This document shows, piece by piece, positions 1 to 11,174 of a DNA stretch of 64,000 bases. The translations under genes and the position numbers were made by a program. The notes under the pieces were generated by a model, which made no database searches, was not told the DNA's origin, and was given only the letters and a program-made list of their open reading frames with translations. Origin of the DNA: Schizochytrium sp. TIO01 (Eukaryota; Sar; Bigyra; Thraustochytrida; Thraustochytriidae). Each line of letters begins with the position of its first letter. The stretch's first letter is position 1. The DNA lies in the NCBI GenBank assembly GCA_004764695.1, contig SMSO01000031.1, forward strand, positions 7,249,261-7,313,260, given 5' to 3'.

Positions 1-1
1 C

Positions 2-301
2 CTCTTTTTTGACTACGAAGGCTCTCTCACCACTCCCCCGTGCTCTGAGGGCATTCACTGGTGCGTGATGCAAAAGGTGCTCACCATGACTGAGGAGCAA
101 CTTGAGATCTTCCGCACTGCCATTCCTTTTGATAACTACCGCCCCGTGCAGCCGCTCAATGGCCGCGCCATTGAGGTGGTTTCCTGCACCTGCTCCAAGC
201 CGCACACCGTCAAGGAGCAGGCCAAGAAGGTCACGCGCATTGCACCGGAGGCACCCAAGACTTCCGTCAAGGCCTCGAGCGCCACCGCTTCGACTGCCTA
301 A
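2..301 (+). CDS. Alpha-carbonic anhydrase, C-terminal part (5' end outside window)
   Basis: The open frame enters from the left edge and ends at the TAA at 299-301. Alpha-carbonic anhydrases interconvert CO2 and bicarbonate at a zinc site. Only the last third is present: it carries the SLTTPPCSEGIHW block, which includes the active-site threonine of the family (Thr199 in human CA II numbering), followed by the VPFDNYRP-like region and a basic, Ala/Ser/Lys-rich tail of about 35 residues. The three zinc histidines lie upstream of the window. About three quarters of roughly 60 aligned residues are identical to the complete copy at 2650-3486, so this is a tandem paralogue. Its codons lean to C/G in the third position (CTC, AAG, CGC, GTG), unlike the neighbour, which may mean higher expression. 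The family assignment is firm; localisation cannot be judged without the N-terminus. Confidence 0.93.
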   Translation, partial: LFFDYEGSLTTPPCSEGIHWCVMQKVLTMTEEQLEIFRTAIPFDNYRPVQPLNGRAIEVVSCTCSKPHTVKEQAKKVTRIAPEAPKTSVKASSATASTA

Positions 302-2144
302 ATCTTTGCCCGTACTCGTTCTGCATACGTACATATTCTTTCACAACCACGCACAATTTTTCAGAGGCTTGCGGCCAGCCAGCTGCACATGCCCACTGTG
401 CCTCCTTTTGTTTGCCATCTTTTCTCTACCACTTACAGTTTACTTTACACCCCTTCTTCCGAACATTCTTTTTCTCGCGCGTACGATATATATAACCTTT
501 CTCGCGCGGCGAACAACTATCCTTTACCAACAAATTTTTGATCACACTCCTGATTTATTTCTCTCGTATCATTCTTCTCCCAAACTTCCTCGCTCTGGGG
601 GACTAGTATATTTCTTTCGTCTCTGTATATGCTATTCTTTCTCTCGACGTCACCCTTGATTATTATATTTTAAAGGGAGGGGCACACAAACTCATCTGTT
701 CGGCATGTGCCTTGCAAGATGATAGCGTTAGTTTGTACTCGCCTCTAGGTGTGAATTATTGATTATTTGTTGGACATACATGACTCTTAAAAATATGATC
801 CTGCTCTTGCTCAGGAACTTGATGGCATCAAGTAGCTTCTATCTTTCAAATCATTATATTTGGTTTTTCTACTCATATGATTGCTTCTATTTTCTTTTTC
901 TCATTATGAGGTATTCTGCAAGATTGTCTTCAACTCATCGGACAAGAAACTCGGTAGAAGGAGTTGGGAAAAATTTCAGTTTAACATTCAAGGAGGAATT
1001 ATGCAAGCTCGAGCCTCCAGGCACACACACAACTATGTGATAAATAATATACTTGCTAGGCGTTGATCTATATAAGGCGACGCCCGTCTCACTCCTGACG
1101 AAGAGTCTATGTGTAGTTATCAATTTGGAGACTTCTACGTCGTGAACATGTCTTCTCTTCAAGATCTATCAGCTTACTTTTGCCGAACCCTAAGATCTAC
1201 TGTTCTGCAATATTGCACCCAATGATCACAAGTTTACAACATCGTGTACAGTTCAGCTCCTCACTCTTCCTGCTATGAAATGTTGATGTCAATTAAGCTA
1301 GGTGTTTTCGTCTTTTAGCTGATCTGATTGGTCATTAGGCAGACTTGTCCATAAAAGGACTTCGAAAGCCTCACCGCACAGAACGAATGCCCTTGAGCAT
1401 CTCGCTTCGGGAACATGCATACAAAGTACTACATGTCCCCCCCCACAGTGCCACCATCGCATACCTAAAAAGAATACTGTAACTCCCACAGTGAAACTTT
1501 TGATCTCGTTCTTCAAAGCAGAAAAGAGGAAAAAATAATTAGAAAGAAAAGAAGACTTCGAAGGAGAAAGCAAAGTCAGAAAGCAAAGTTGCTGTATTCT
1601 TCAGTAATGCGTGGAGAATGCGTGAACAGCTCAAAGAAGGTATGTGTCCTGGGGGACTAATCCCTCCTTATCTTTCTATGCGATCTATCGGATGTTCATT
1701 TCGGATTTTAGTCTCCATTGCAATCAAGCCTTTGATGAAATCGTACATGCTTCGATTTTACGGTTACAGCAGAATGTCCACTTAAATTTCTCCGCGTTGA
1801 TTGAAAAATGGACTCGGCTTATGCGCTCAGCGACATCGCTTACAGCACAGGCTTCGCCTCCATGCCTCCATCTCCGCCTCCATGCCTCTGCCGCGCCCTG
1901 CCTTCGGTGCTGCGTGCTAACTCGAACAGAACCCTCTGCGACTGTCTAACATTTATAAGCATGCATTTTGTGCAGTCGCAGTCCCATGGTCACCGGAGAG
2001 CATCTTATGCTCTAGATTAGTTGATTCAGCTGAAATGCATCATTTCTCTGCAATGCCCCACAACTCAATATGGTATCTCCATTGTGAACCATTGTGCAAA
2101 CGATTAGGCCGTGACAAATGATAGGTAGTACAAAGCATGGACGC

Positions 2145-2216
<72 letters not shown>

Positions 2217-2649
2217 ATACAACGCTGGACAGCTGAGGTGAGAAACGAATCCATATGCCCTGCGCTTTGGAGGCAATACCATTTCCATGGCTGGACAAGT
2301 TTCGGAATATTCAGCTCGGAAAGATACTGTAAGTTGGACTGACCTTTCATTCCTTAGACCTCTGTAGGCATCCCAAACCAGTCGATAATATGCAGCCATA
2401 TAATGGTAGAATAGCTTCTGTACTAAAAGAGAAACGTGCTCTTCTTGAATTTATATGTACATTCGAACTCAAATGTTTGTTTAGGCCTCGTGCTTCCCCT
2501 AGGCTTCCCTTTTCTACAAGGTATCATTTCCGATAGAATACAAGCTTCTGGGTAAGGGCAATTGTCCATCTTTTGTAAACATTAGCAAACCCGAAATAAG
2601 AATTCTAAACTTTAGTGCTATATCAAACCTTGAATCGGGTGCTACTAGG
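302..2649. other. Intergenic region between the two carbonic anhydrase genes
   Basis: AT-rich spacer with no gene I can support. It contains an ACA trinucleotide tract at 2145-2217 and several short frames without family features. A weakly protein-like frame at 1644-1949 (about 100 codons) has no recognisable motif and is not called. Confidence 0.6.
2145..2217. repeat. ACA trinucleotide microsatellite
   Basis: About 24 uninterrupted-looking copies of the unit ACA, with one CGA interruption near 2201-2205. It reads as polyThr, polyCys or polyVal depending on frame and strand, which creates spurious open frames. Confidence 0.95.
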
Positions 2650-3486
2650 ATGGAGTTTGGCTACCAAGGGGAGCTTGGTCCTGACCATTGGGGAACGTTG
2701 TGCCCTGAGTGCTACGTTGCAGATAAAGGCATTGCACAGTCGCCCATTGATTTGCCTCTACTTGACGAAAAACAACTTAGTAGGTACGCTATTTTCAATC
2801 AAGAGGGAGATCTACCCTACGAAGAAGAAAAAAATGAGAGCAACGATGGTTCTACTTCGACTGCTCCTATCAAGCAAATATCACTTCAACTAAAGTCTGC
2901 CCCAGGCTCAATTGTCAATGATGGGAAAACAATCAAGGTTTCAGCCAAAGGCGCCAGTGTTCTCACTGTCAATAGTAGAGTTTATGAACTGGCTCAATTC
3001 CACTTTCATTCTCCTGCAGAGCATACAATCAATGGTGTACGTCACGACCTAGAGATGCATTTTGTTCATCTCCCCCAAAAGCGTCAGCATGGAGGCATAA
3101 TTGCTGCTGTGCTGGGAATCCTCTTTAAAGTTGGAACCAGTCCTGACCCTTTCATATCTTGCTTGTTTCAACACATTCCTGACTTAACTGAAAATATCCC
3201 CAAACCGCTTCCAGGAAACGTAGTCTTTACACAACTTCAATTCGACCACCACTTTTTTGATTACGAGGGGTCGTTGACCACACCTCCATGCTCGGAAGGA
3301 ATCCACTGGTGCATTATGCAAAAGGTTCTGACAATCACCCAAGAACAACTTGACATTTTCCGAGAGGCGGTTCCATTCGACAATTATCGGCCAACCCAAC
3401 CTCGCAATAGTCGCCCTGTAGATCTTATCCATACTCAGTACTCAGTACACGAGTCTGCAAAAGGTCATCAGTGTTGTAACAACTGA
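2650..3486 (+). CDS. Alpha-carbonic anhydrase (complete, tandem copy)
   Basis: Predicted 278-residue zinc enzyme for CO2 hydration. The N-terminus has the family hallmark GPDHWG at residues 10-15. The zinc ligands are His118 and His120 (QFHFHSP) and His137 (EMHFVH); Glu124 (PAEHTI) and Thr210 (SLTTPPCSEGIHW) complete the usual catalytic set, so the enzyme looks active. Length is typical for a single catalytic domain. The ATG at 2650 lies right before the conserved start of the domain and leaves no signal peptide, suggesting a soluble intracellular enzyme; an upstream exon cannot be excluded because an AG stands immediately before the ATG. There is an acidic insert at residues 57-70. Codon use is more AT-rich than in the truncated copy upstream, in the same orientation about 2.3 kb away. 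Family assignment is firm, subcellular location is inference. Confidence 0.94.
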   Translation: MEFGYQGELGPDHWGTLCPECYVADKGIAQSPIDLPLLDEKQLSRYAIFNQEGDLPYEEEKNESNDGSTSTAPIKQISLQLKSAPGSIVNDGKTIKVSAKGASVLTVNSRVYELAQFHFHSPAEHTINGVRHDLEMHFVHLPQKRQHGGIIAAVLGILFKVGTSPDPFISCLFQHIPDLTENIPKPLPGNVVFTQLQFDHHFFDYEGSLTTPPCSEGIHWCIMQKVLTITQEQLDIFREAVPFDNYRPTQPRNSRPVDLIHTQYSVHESAKGHQCCNN

Positions 3487-4745
3487 TGTTTTGGGGCCAA
3501 ATCGTCCATTGCGATTAGAACGATTAAATCATCCATTTTCATGTACAACTTAATTGTATGATTTAAGCAGATCTATAATTATATAGTCACCCTTCTTGTT
3601 ATAGTAACAAACTTTTTGTAAGCATGTGCTGGAAGATGAACCTGTTCAGCTAGAGGTTGACTAAGAGTATAAAGGCTAGATACTTGATGAAGATCTTTAA
3701 GAAGACATAATGAAGGTTAATTTTACGAGTTTCTGATCTGCTGTCTTTGAGAATGGATTTTCAAAACAATCCAATACATGCTGCAATTATGAGACTAACA
3801 CATACTTTATCTGTGCTCGACACAATGACGAGGTTATGTCAACCCCCAATTCAAGTTCCACCATATTTGGTTCTAGTGAGTCTGTACGTACCCCTTTAGT
3901 TTATGGCTTCTCAACAACAAAAATCTGTTTGTCTAGTTCTCTTGTAAGTAAGCCCTAAATCTGTGAAGTCTTTCAAAGGGATGTCTAGAAGTCTTGCAAT
4001 GTACTAACCACTGCCAACCAACTTTTATAAAGCATTATTTTGCCTGCACCTTCATAGTCAACCTCTAGCTGACCAGAGATGTTTCTCAGCACACATTACG
4101 AAGCTTATGATCATAATCGTTCTTAACATGTGGGGAAATGGCTCTTGGGCATGCAGCGGTGGTATACATTACTTTTGACAGTAACAACAATATAATGAGG
4201 ACACAAGCCGAAGCAATACTCTTGCATATGTTATGTGTAGATTCTGCAAAAGATGTTTCACGAAGGTTGCAGATCTTACTACAAAAAAAAAAAAAAAAAA
4301 AGAAGAGAGAAATTTTAGAACTTACTTGCATTAGAGAGGACTATAACAGTGCTACCAATTATAGTCGTGCCTTCTCAAGGTTCGAGACTGGAGGTAAACA
4401 GCAAAACATATTATGAATATCTAATTATAGGACACTTATAGTTTACGAGGTAGTCATGCAGAATAAATCTAACGAAAGAACTGAAAAACAGGCATTGAAC
4501 GAAACGGTCGGCTTGAAACTGGGAAGAGAGGAAAATATGATATGTAGAAACCCCGGTGAAGTGTAGTATTTGGTTTACTACAGAATTGTAGCAACTACTT
4601 GGGCTCACATCAGGATCAAAGACGGAAATATGAACAAAGCAATCCAATCTCATCAGTAAGATGCCGTGAAGAGTGCATACATAACCAAAAGATTCACTTC
4701 TTAAAACGACATGAATTTCCACTGGCAAGAAGCTTAGTTGACTTG
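3487..4745. other. Intergenic region with an inverted-repeat element
   Basis: AT-rich spacer between the second carbonic anhydrase (plus strand) and the convergent 4746-5613 gene (minus strand). It holds the inverted-repeat-bounded segment at 3646-4072 and an A19 run at 4283-4301. No gene seen. Confidence 0.6.
3646..4072. mobile_element. Possible MITE-like element bounded by 18-bp inverted repeats
   Basis: Positions 3646-3663 read TCAGCTAGAGGTTGACTA and positions 4055-4072 are its exact reverse complement, enclosing 391 bases. No open frame of note lies inside and no clear target-site duplication flanks it, so it could be a decayed miniature inverted-repeat element or a coincidence. An interior stretch around 3925-3960 resembles a stretch near 27863-27905. 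Confidence 0.35.
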
Positions 4746-5613
4746 CTAGTTGAGGTCGAGATCTATTTCATTAGGAATCTCAAGCAGAAAGGCATCAAAA
4801 TTATTCTCGACATAGTCACAGAAGTAACGGAAGTCCTTGCATGAATCAATTAAGATTTTTAGGACCTGAACTGACTTTTGAAGAGGACTTGCCAGACTTT
4901 CGCCACGTAAAAAGCCTGATTTAACCTCTTCGATTTGGATTTTTCCTTTATGGTACCACCAACCTGAGGCTTGTCCTGAAGACTTGCTCACCATCGTTCT
5001 GAGCAATAATTTCAGAAACTAGGTTTCTTTGCTCAACAGGGTCTTTGATATATTTGAAAGTTTTGTACACTTCTGATGTGGTGTCGAGAACGCCAGCTTC
5101 TTCTATAATGCTTAATAATTGATTATCCTCAGGATACTCTCCAACAAAATCTTTCCATTCCATCAAGTAGGCAAGGGTTGGAGTAGAATCAGGGGCAACT
5201 CGAATGTCAATTCTCCAATTTTCACCAATGTAAGAAAACCACATCGCCAATTGAATAAGACCAATCACATTCTCATTTGATTCAATAAGGTGACCTACTG
5301 AACGTGAGAAGATATTGGAATCCGTCAGATCGAGTGCATCTTCCGAACCAATAGACTGAAGATGATTCAAGTAGTTGGCAACAGTTTGCGAATTGGCAGG
5401 AACACCACCATTATAGTCTATATTCGAGTCGAGCGCTTTTTCAATCTTGAGAAAAACATCCTGCTGCTCATTCCGCTGAGTCATGATCTTCGCGCCAAGA
5501 GTTTCTGTAAATGAGCGCTGGGATGTGTCAGTTTCCGTGCCAGAGATGCATGTCGCTGCCAGGAAAACCTGAGCCACAACCGCCACCACTGTGAGCTTGC
5601 GAGGCAGCTTCAT
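4746..5613 (-). CDS. Secreted short member of an unnamed three-gene family (two exons)
   Basis: Inferred as complement(join(4746..4915,4992..5613)), 263 residues. The ATG at 5613 opens a classic signal peptide (MKLPRKLTVVAVVAQVFLAA). Exon 1 alone would end at a stop at 4948, just past a strong donor (G|GTGAGC at 4992/4991). Removing 76 bases to the CAG at 4916-4918 keeps the frame and adds a C-terminal tail (LRGESLASPLQKSVQVLKIL..., then FDAFLL) that lines up with the C-termini of the 372- and 489-residue genes at 17272-18390 and 39300-40769. The core shares the LIQ...WF..IG..W motif with them, but the middle segment found in the longer members is missing. Function is unknown. Export is inferred from the signal peptide; no membrane segment follows. 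The intron is inference backed by the recovered homology. Confidence 0.72.
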
Positions 5614-6876
5614 CTTTTCTTGTCGAGTCGCCACTGCTGCTGACTGTCTTCGTTGGTGTATGTATCGCCTGCCACAGCCAACTGCGCAGTGACAAGGAAC
5701 TGCTTCGAGCTACCTGGCTAGCTAGTCGCTCTCCCGGTTCTTTGCTATTGCTGTCGTTCGAAGTTGTCGTTTGGGGTCTGCCTGCGTCCACAGCCAGCTG
5801 GGATCGCCTCTTCGTCCCTGCCTCGCGCGTTTGCCGCACGATGCGGCTCTGGCTTCCGCGCCAGGATCAATTATAGTTTTGCCTGCTCTGCTTTTTGTTT
5901 GGACCCTTGCGCGCGGAGGTACGCGTGTGTTACTTTTTCTTTTTCTATTTCTTTTTCTTTTTCTTTTCTTTCAATTACTTTTTTTAAATTACACCCAGCT
6001 CTCTCCATTCATAAAGTTGGAAAGTAGGTATTACACCCTCTGCTAGTACTCGCCTACCTCTTCGCTGAGGACCCCGTCTGCAAAGCGCATCAGCTTTTCT
6101 TCTTTTTCTCTTCACTTTTCCGAAGAAAAACACTTTTTCTCTCTCTCTTCCTTTCTTTCCCCCTAAACAAACAAGCACACAATCATCCTCGCAGCCCTCC
6201 TTTCCAACCCCGCCCATTCGCTCTTCATTCTTCGCGAGGCCATCGCAAGCGCCAAACTCGCAGAGCTGCCGAAACAAGCAGTGTCCAAGCACAAGAACAA
6301 TAACAATAACAACAATAACAGGAACAAATAACAACAACGAATAACAATAACAATAACAACAAGAACAGGAACAAATAACAACAACGGATAACAATAACAA
6401 TAACAATAACAATGGCAACAATCGAATAATAATAATAAGAACAAATAACAAGAACAAGAATAAGAACAAGAACAAGAACAAGAACAAGAACAAGAACAAG
6501 AACAAGAACAAGAACAAGAACAAGAACAAGAACAAGAACAAGAACAAGAACAAGAACAAGAACAAGAACAAGAACAAGAACAAGAACAAAACCCGCGCAA
6601 TGCCACGGTCTGCCTACAAGTACGTGGGCCTCTGCGCCGCTCCGTGAACACGAGGACCCGAAGCGCTGCCACAGACTGCCGCCGCAGTGCCTATTGGGCG
6701 ACCTGCGAAGAGCGCTAAGCGCGGTTCTCGCATCAGATTTGGAGACCTGCACACATTATTCTTGACAGGGAAGTGCATTCGAAGGACCACAGCTGCACGC
6801 TATGGATGTATACGCAAAGGTAACCAACCATAACATGTACACGCGGCGAAATGCACGAAAGGAAACGGGGTTCGAT
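5614..6876. other. Upstream region with low-complexity tracts
   Basis: Presumed 5' flank of the minus-strand gene at 4746-5613. A T-rich pyrimidine tract lies at 5933-5985 and a compound A/C/G-rich microsatellite at 6294-6590. Long open frames on the minus strand here are products of the hexanucleotide tract and are not genes. Confidence 0.6.
6294..6590. repeat. Compound AACAAT / AAGAAC microsatellite
   Basis: Starts with AACAAT- and AAC-type units and becomes about 21 copies of AAGAAC at 6462-6589. The unit length is a multiple of three, so every frame without a stop stays open for hundreds of bases, giving apparent Phe-Leu, Ser-Cys or Val-Leu polymers on the minus strand. Confidence 0.95.
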
Positions 6877-6880
6877 GCAA

Positions 6881-7077
6881 TGCAATTGAATACAATGCAA
6901 TTGAATACAATGCAATTGAATACAATGCAATTGAATACAATGCAATTGAATACAATGCAATTGAATACAATGCAATTGAATACAATGCAATTGAATACAA
7001 TGCAATTGAATACAATGCAATTGAATACAATGCAATTGAATGCAATGCAATTGAATACAATGCAATTGAATGCAATG
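6881..7077. repeat. 15-bp minisatellite, about 13 copies
   Basis: Tandem copies of TGCAATTGAATACAA, nearly perfect; three of the last units carry TGCAA in place of TACAA. The unit contains the palindrome CAATTG. Because 15 is a multiple of three it forms open frames on both strands, none with a plausible gene context. Confidence 0.95.
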
Positions 7078-10000
7078 GATTGCGCTCCTTAGATAAAAGG
7101 AAAAGAAGAGATTATGAAGGAAAAGTGGAGTTCCTGAGGACCCTCCTTAAAAAGTCAACTCATACTATATAGTATCTGCTAACCAACCTACTACGAAATT
7201 GTATTGCAAAGAAAGATGATTTATATGAATGAAAAACAAAATGAAAGTACTTCGAAAACTCCTTTGATTTTGTTTGATTTTGTTTGATTTTATTTATTTA
7301 TTTGTTTGTCTGTCTATTTGTTTGTTTGTTTCCTTTATTTATAAAATTCTAAAAAGTAAACGATTTTTAAAATAAAGAAAATGTACGTCTTTATCCTTCG
7401 CTACTTGTCTCCGGCTGCGCACCAAACCATGTAGCGCGGGTGAGGAAAGGGACGGACCTTGCACTGTGTCCTTTTAACGTAGCAACGCCGGGTCTTGGAG
7501 GGCTTAAATCAGCTCCTACTGTAGCCAGGTTCCTGTATTTTGTTTCCTCCCTTCAGGTATCCGTACGCGGACTCAGGTCTGAAACCCGCAAAATTGATAG
7601 CCAGCGAGCTAGCTGGCTGCTAGTCGGCTCCTAACGAATCGCTTAGTGCACACCTCTGTGTGATTGATTGAAGTTCAATTTATATTTGCACTCAAAAGCA
7701 GAAGAGCGCCATACATTGTCGGCGTGGAAATGCAAAGGCTTCACGGATGCGCGAGGACCGCAAGAATGCTCATATTGGTCCATGCAGTAATGGTGCATCT
7801 TTAGTTTAATATTAACTCGAGATTTCTTATTCACCAAGTTAAAGATATCCTAACTCAGACAGAAGCATGGAACAGCAAGCCGATTGGCATTGGCTGCATC
7901 AAAATGGCCAAACATGCGGGGTTAGTGGACATAATCAGCAGACAGCTGAGGCTGGTCCTTCGTTCACAGGTTACCTTCTTGTCATGCTTTGCCACGGACT
8001 TTCAGGGAGACCGCACTTAATTGCTTCTTCAAGAATCCATCAGGAGGAGGCACTTTGGCACCTATTGCGGGCAATATGAAGGGGTACCTACTCGAAAACA
8101 AAGTTGAGAACTATGAAGAAGCTGAAGATGACCAATTAGATTGCTGCCAGAGTCTCAGGGCGCCAAGCCTTATCCTTGAAATAACCTCGCGAGGATTAAA
8201 GATGAATCAACGCAGGTACTTGCTTGCTGCTTATTTTTATAACATCCTGGAAAGCTTAGGCACTCGCGAGTCAGATGTTTCCATCTACCTATCTAAAAAC
8301 TGAAATTGGCATTGATTGTATTGAGCCTTTACTCAAGCGAAAACACTTTTTTTTTTTCTTTTTTTAATTAAATAATAAAGTAATATTCATCAATTAATGG
8401 TGCTTAATACCTCTGGCTAGTGAGAGTGCACGTATTGGAACAATTGAACAGCGTAGGTACTTACAACCTTTGAAGAAGAAGAAGCTTCGTACTGCAGGGT
8501 CACATCAATGGTTAACTACCGCAGGTACCTACGATTTCCAGTCTTATGCCGCAATCTGCCTTGCCTTACTTACTTACTCTTCTAGGCAACCAGCTAATTA
8601 TCGATTCTTACGATGGCAGCTGTTTTTCGTTTTTTTTAATTCTACACGCCAATTTCCCCCTATTATTATTATTATGATTATGATTATTATATAAACTTAC
8701 TACTTCTACAGAACTAGGTATTACAGGTGTAGTTTATTATTATTACTCTTTATTTACAACTTTAAATTAAAAGTTGAAATCAAATGAACAAAAGGCCTCA
8801 GGCAAACAATAGATCGGTTCTAGAGAATTTCGCTCGATTCCGAGAATCTACGGATGCTGCTTTGTCCTGTGCGAAAAACCATTGGACCCTAGATATTGGA
8901 GTCTTAGCTTTGACGAGTGAGTATGAGTACATTGGTTCTCAATCTCAGCAAATGATTGTTTTGGCTTCCTTCCGTTTTACCCACGCTAAAAGAGTTTATT
9001 TAATGTTTAATTAAACAAATGATGAGTACCCTGCACAATTTTACCAAACTCAGGATCAATTCGGATGCAGATTGAGGACAGCAATGGCACCCATTCTGAA
9101 TAAACCTTTGATTCAAGTTTGATGATCCATTTCGTTTACCTATCATCATTGAATTGGTTGTCCCGATGCACGATTGTGCTCCAAGTTTATAGTGTAGGAT
9201 ACCCCCCATCGAAGTAAATGAATGCATTGACATATTCCGGGGTCAACTTCCAAGCCATTCATTCAGTGAGTGAATGTTCTGACTTGACCTTTTTACCTTA
9301 GTTGAACAATGATCACGAGGTGCCTCTCACTAGGAAGTGCAGGCTATTACATGCCACATCGCTATGTACTGCTCTACCATGTGCTGCTCGGTACCCGAGT
9401 ACCCCAGCGCCGGAAGACTTCATCAAGGATGCATCGAAGTGCTTTACGCAATGAGTCGCAATCGTAGTCAATTGGGTACGCAACAGCGAAGATCGTGCGA
9501 GCAAAATGCACTTGAGCTTTAGTTTATAATGCTTGTAGATCTCGTAGGCGAGTGATGCTTGGACTTGATTTTTAGTATATTGAGGTACCTTGTGAGTATG
9601 ACTGGGCGAATGCTGCTTGGGTTTGTTTCCATTTTTAGACACTTGACGCATCGCGTTGAGCAATTCAGGGGTCCCCGTTGAGTAAGGAAGAACCATTGTA
9701 CAATTTGTGGCCCTGAGCAAACTCTTCCTGAAAAACGGGCAGGCAATAAATGGCACATGAAGTGGAGTTGCTGTAAAACTCATAAAGGACCGAGACAGGA
9801 GAGTATCCTCAAGCCCAAACCAACCATTCTTATATTACGAAGGGTTGGCAATCACTGCAACCATGCCCACTTTAAGCTTTTACTTGGAAAGCCAGTATTG
9901 CCTCAGTGGGAGCTCGCTTGTAGCCCTCTTCAAAGGGCATCTTCGTTTCTTGTAAAGGTGGATCAAAGACAAGCAAGTACTTCTGTATTGTTTCCAAACA

Positions 10001-11174
10001 ACAATCTCTTGAATTGGCGCGTATCCTCAATATTCAGGGTTATGCACATTTTTATTTCAATTTTTACGTAGGCAAAACTTCAAGCGAAAATAAAACGTTC
10101 TAGCTGTGGACATATTTAAAAGCAAGTGCCGACTAGGGTGTCTCGGAATTTCTTTCTTGCCGCCTCACGTAATTGATGAAGTTCTGCCCTGAGCACCAGC
10201 CGATTCTATTTCGCTGAGTTTAAAATACCTCTCCGCACACGCATGGTGAACAAAACATTCAATTTAACTCGAATTGGAAGTGCAACATTTGAAAATAGCA
10301 TAATGCCATTTAGTTGCGTTTGGCCCCATTTCTATATTGACTCTGAGACTTCATTGAGAACTACAAGGGACTGAAGAAAGTATGGATGCTAGACTTTATA
10401 GTTGTTGAATTTGCATGATCACATTTTTAAAACTGCAAAAAATATTCTCAGCACTGCAATTCTCGGCGCTCCTTTTGATGAGACGGGAGTACAAAGCGCT
10501 TAGCATTACTCCAAGGCTCAGCATGTCTTGCGTATCTGTTTGGAATCTTCATCTCGTATAAACCTAAGCACAAATTTCACCTGTTCCGAGCTAGCCTCTA
10601 AAGTATTCTCAAAGCATAGGCTCCAATCAAAATTACATGTGTCTTGCAACTACTCCCAAAGTAGACAAAGTAACAAGATGGCCTAAATGGTGGCGGGCAT
10701 AAGAGGTTGCCTGGAACCGCATCCTCTTCAAGCATGCATGATAGCCTAGTCTTGAACGAATGATCTTGCCGCAGAACCCTGCACCTGCAAAGGATTTGTC
10801 CTATTTAATTCCTCTTAAGTTTGCATAGCTCCCGTCTAATTGCAGTTTAATAAAAGGAGAAAAGATAGCAATTTCATGCGTATCGCAAAAATACTATTCA
10901 ACTTAGATATAAACCGAGTTATTCAAGAGTGGAGGTAGCTATTGGTCCTAAAAGCCATTTCTTAATCGCCCACTGCAAAGAGGAAGGCAAGACGCCGAGA
11001 AAGCATATCATGACTTACGAAGGCACGCTCTTAGACTTAGCCACCTGATGACCTTAATCTGTATTTTGCCCCTGCGCATTCACTGAGTATTCAGTACGCT
11101 TTCACCTCTTGCTCAGTAGAAGTTTCTTTCCAAATAATAAAGTAAAAAAACAAAATATAGCTGCATCTTGACAA
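7078..11174. other. Gene-poor region
   Basis: AT-rich DNA with a TTTG/TTTA-rich tract at 7262-7340. The only part with a hint of coding is 7867-8303, listed separately. Between 8304 and 11174 I see short frames without motifs and nothing I can support. Confidence 0.5.
7867..8303 (+). pseudogene. Possible decayed or spliced small gene
   Basis: Two overlapping open frames follow each other: the first starts at the ATG at 7867 and stops at 8079, the second is open from about 7950 to the TGA at 8301-8303. Both read as mixed-composition protein rather than repeat, the second with the stretch KMNQRRYLLAAYFYNILESL. I could not find a GT...AG pair that joins them in frame, so a frameshift is as likely as an intron. 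No family is recognised; this may be chance. Confidence 0.2.

Noticed and set aside
2012-2399. PolyVal, polyCys, polyLeu and polyThr frames
   Set aside because: Produced by the ACA trinucleotide tract.
5984-6752. Minus-strand frames of 170-200 codons rich in Phe-Leu, Ser-Cys or Val-Leu
   Set aside because: They are direct readings of the AAGAAC and AACAAT microsatellite in three frames.
6733-7092. MQLNT and HCIQL repeat frames on both strands
   Set aside because: Products of the 15-bp minisatellite; open in several frames at once with no flanking coding signal.
9313-9783. 156-codon minus-strand frame
   Set aside because: Low-quality composition, no motif, no homologous neighbour; likely chance.
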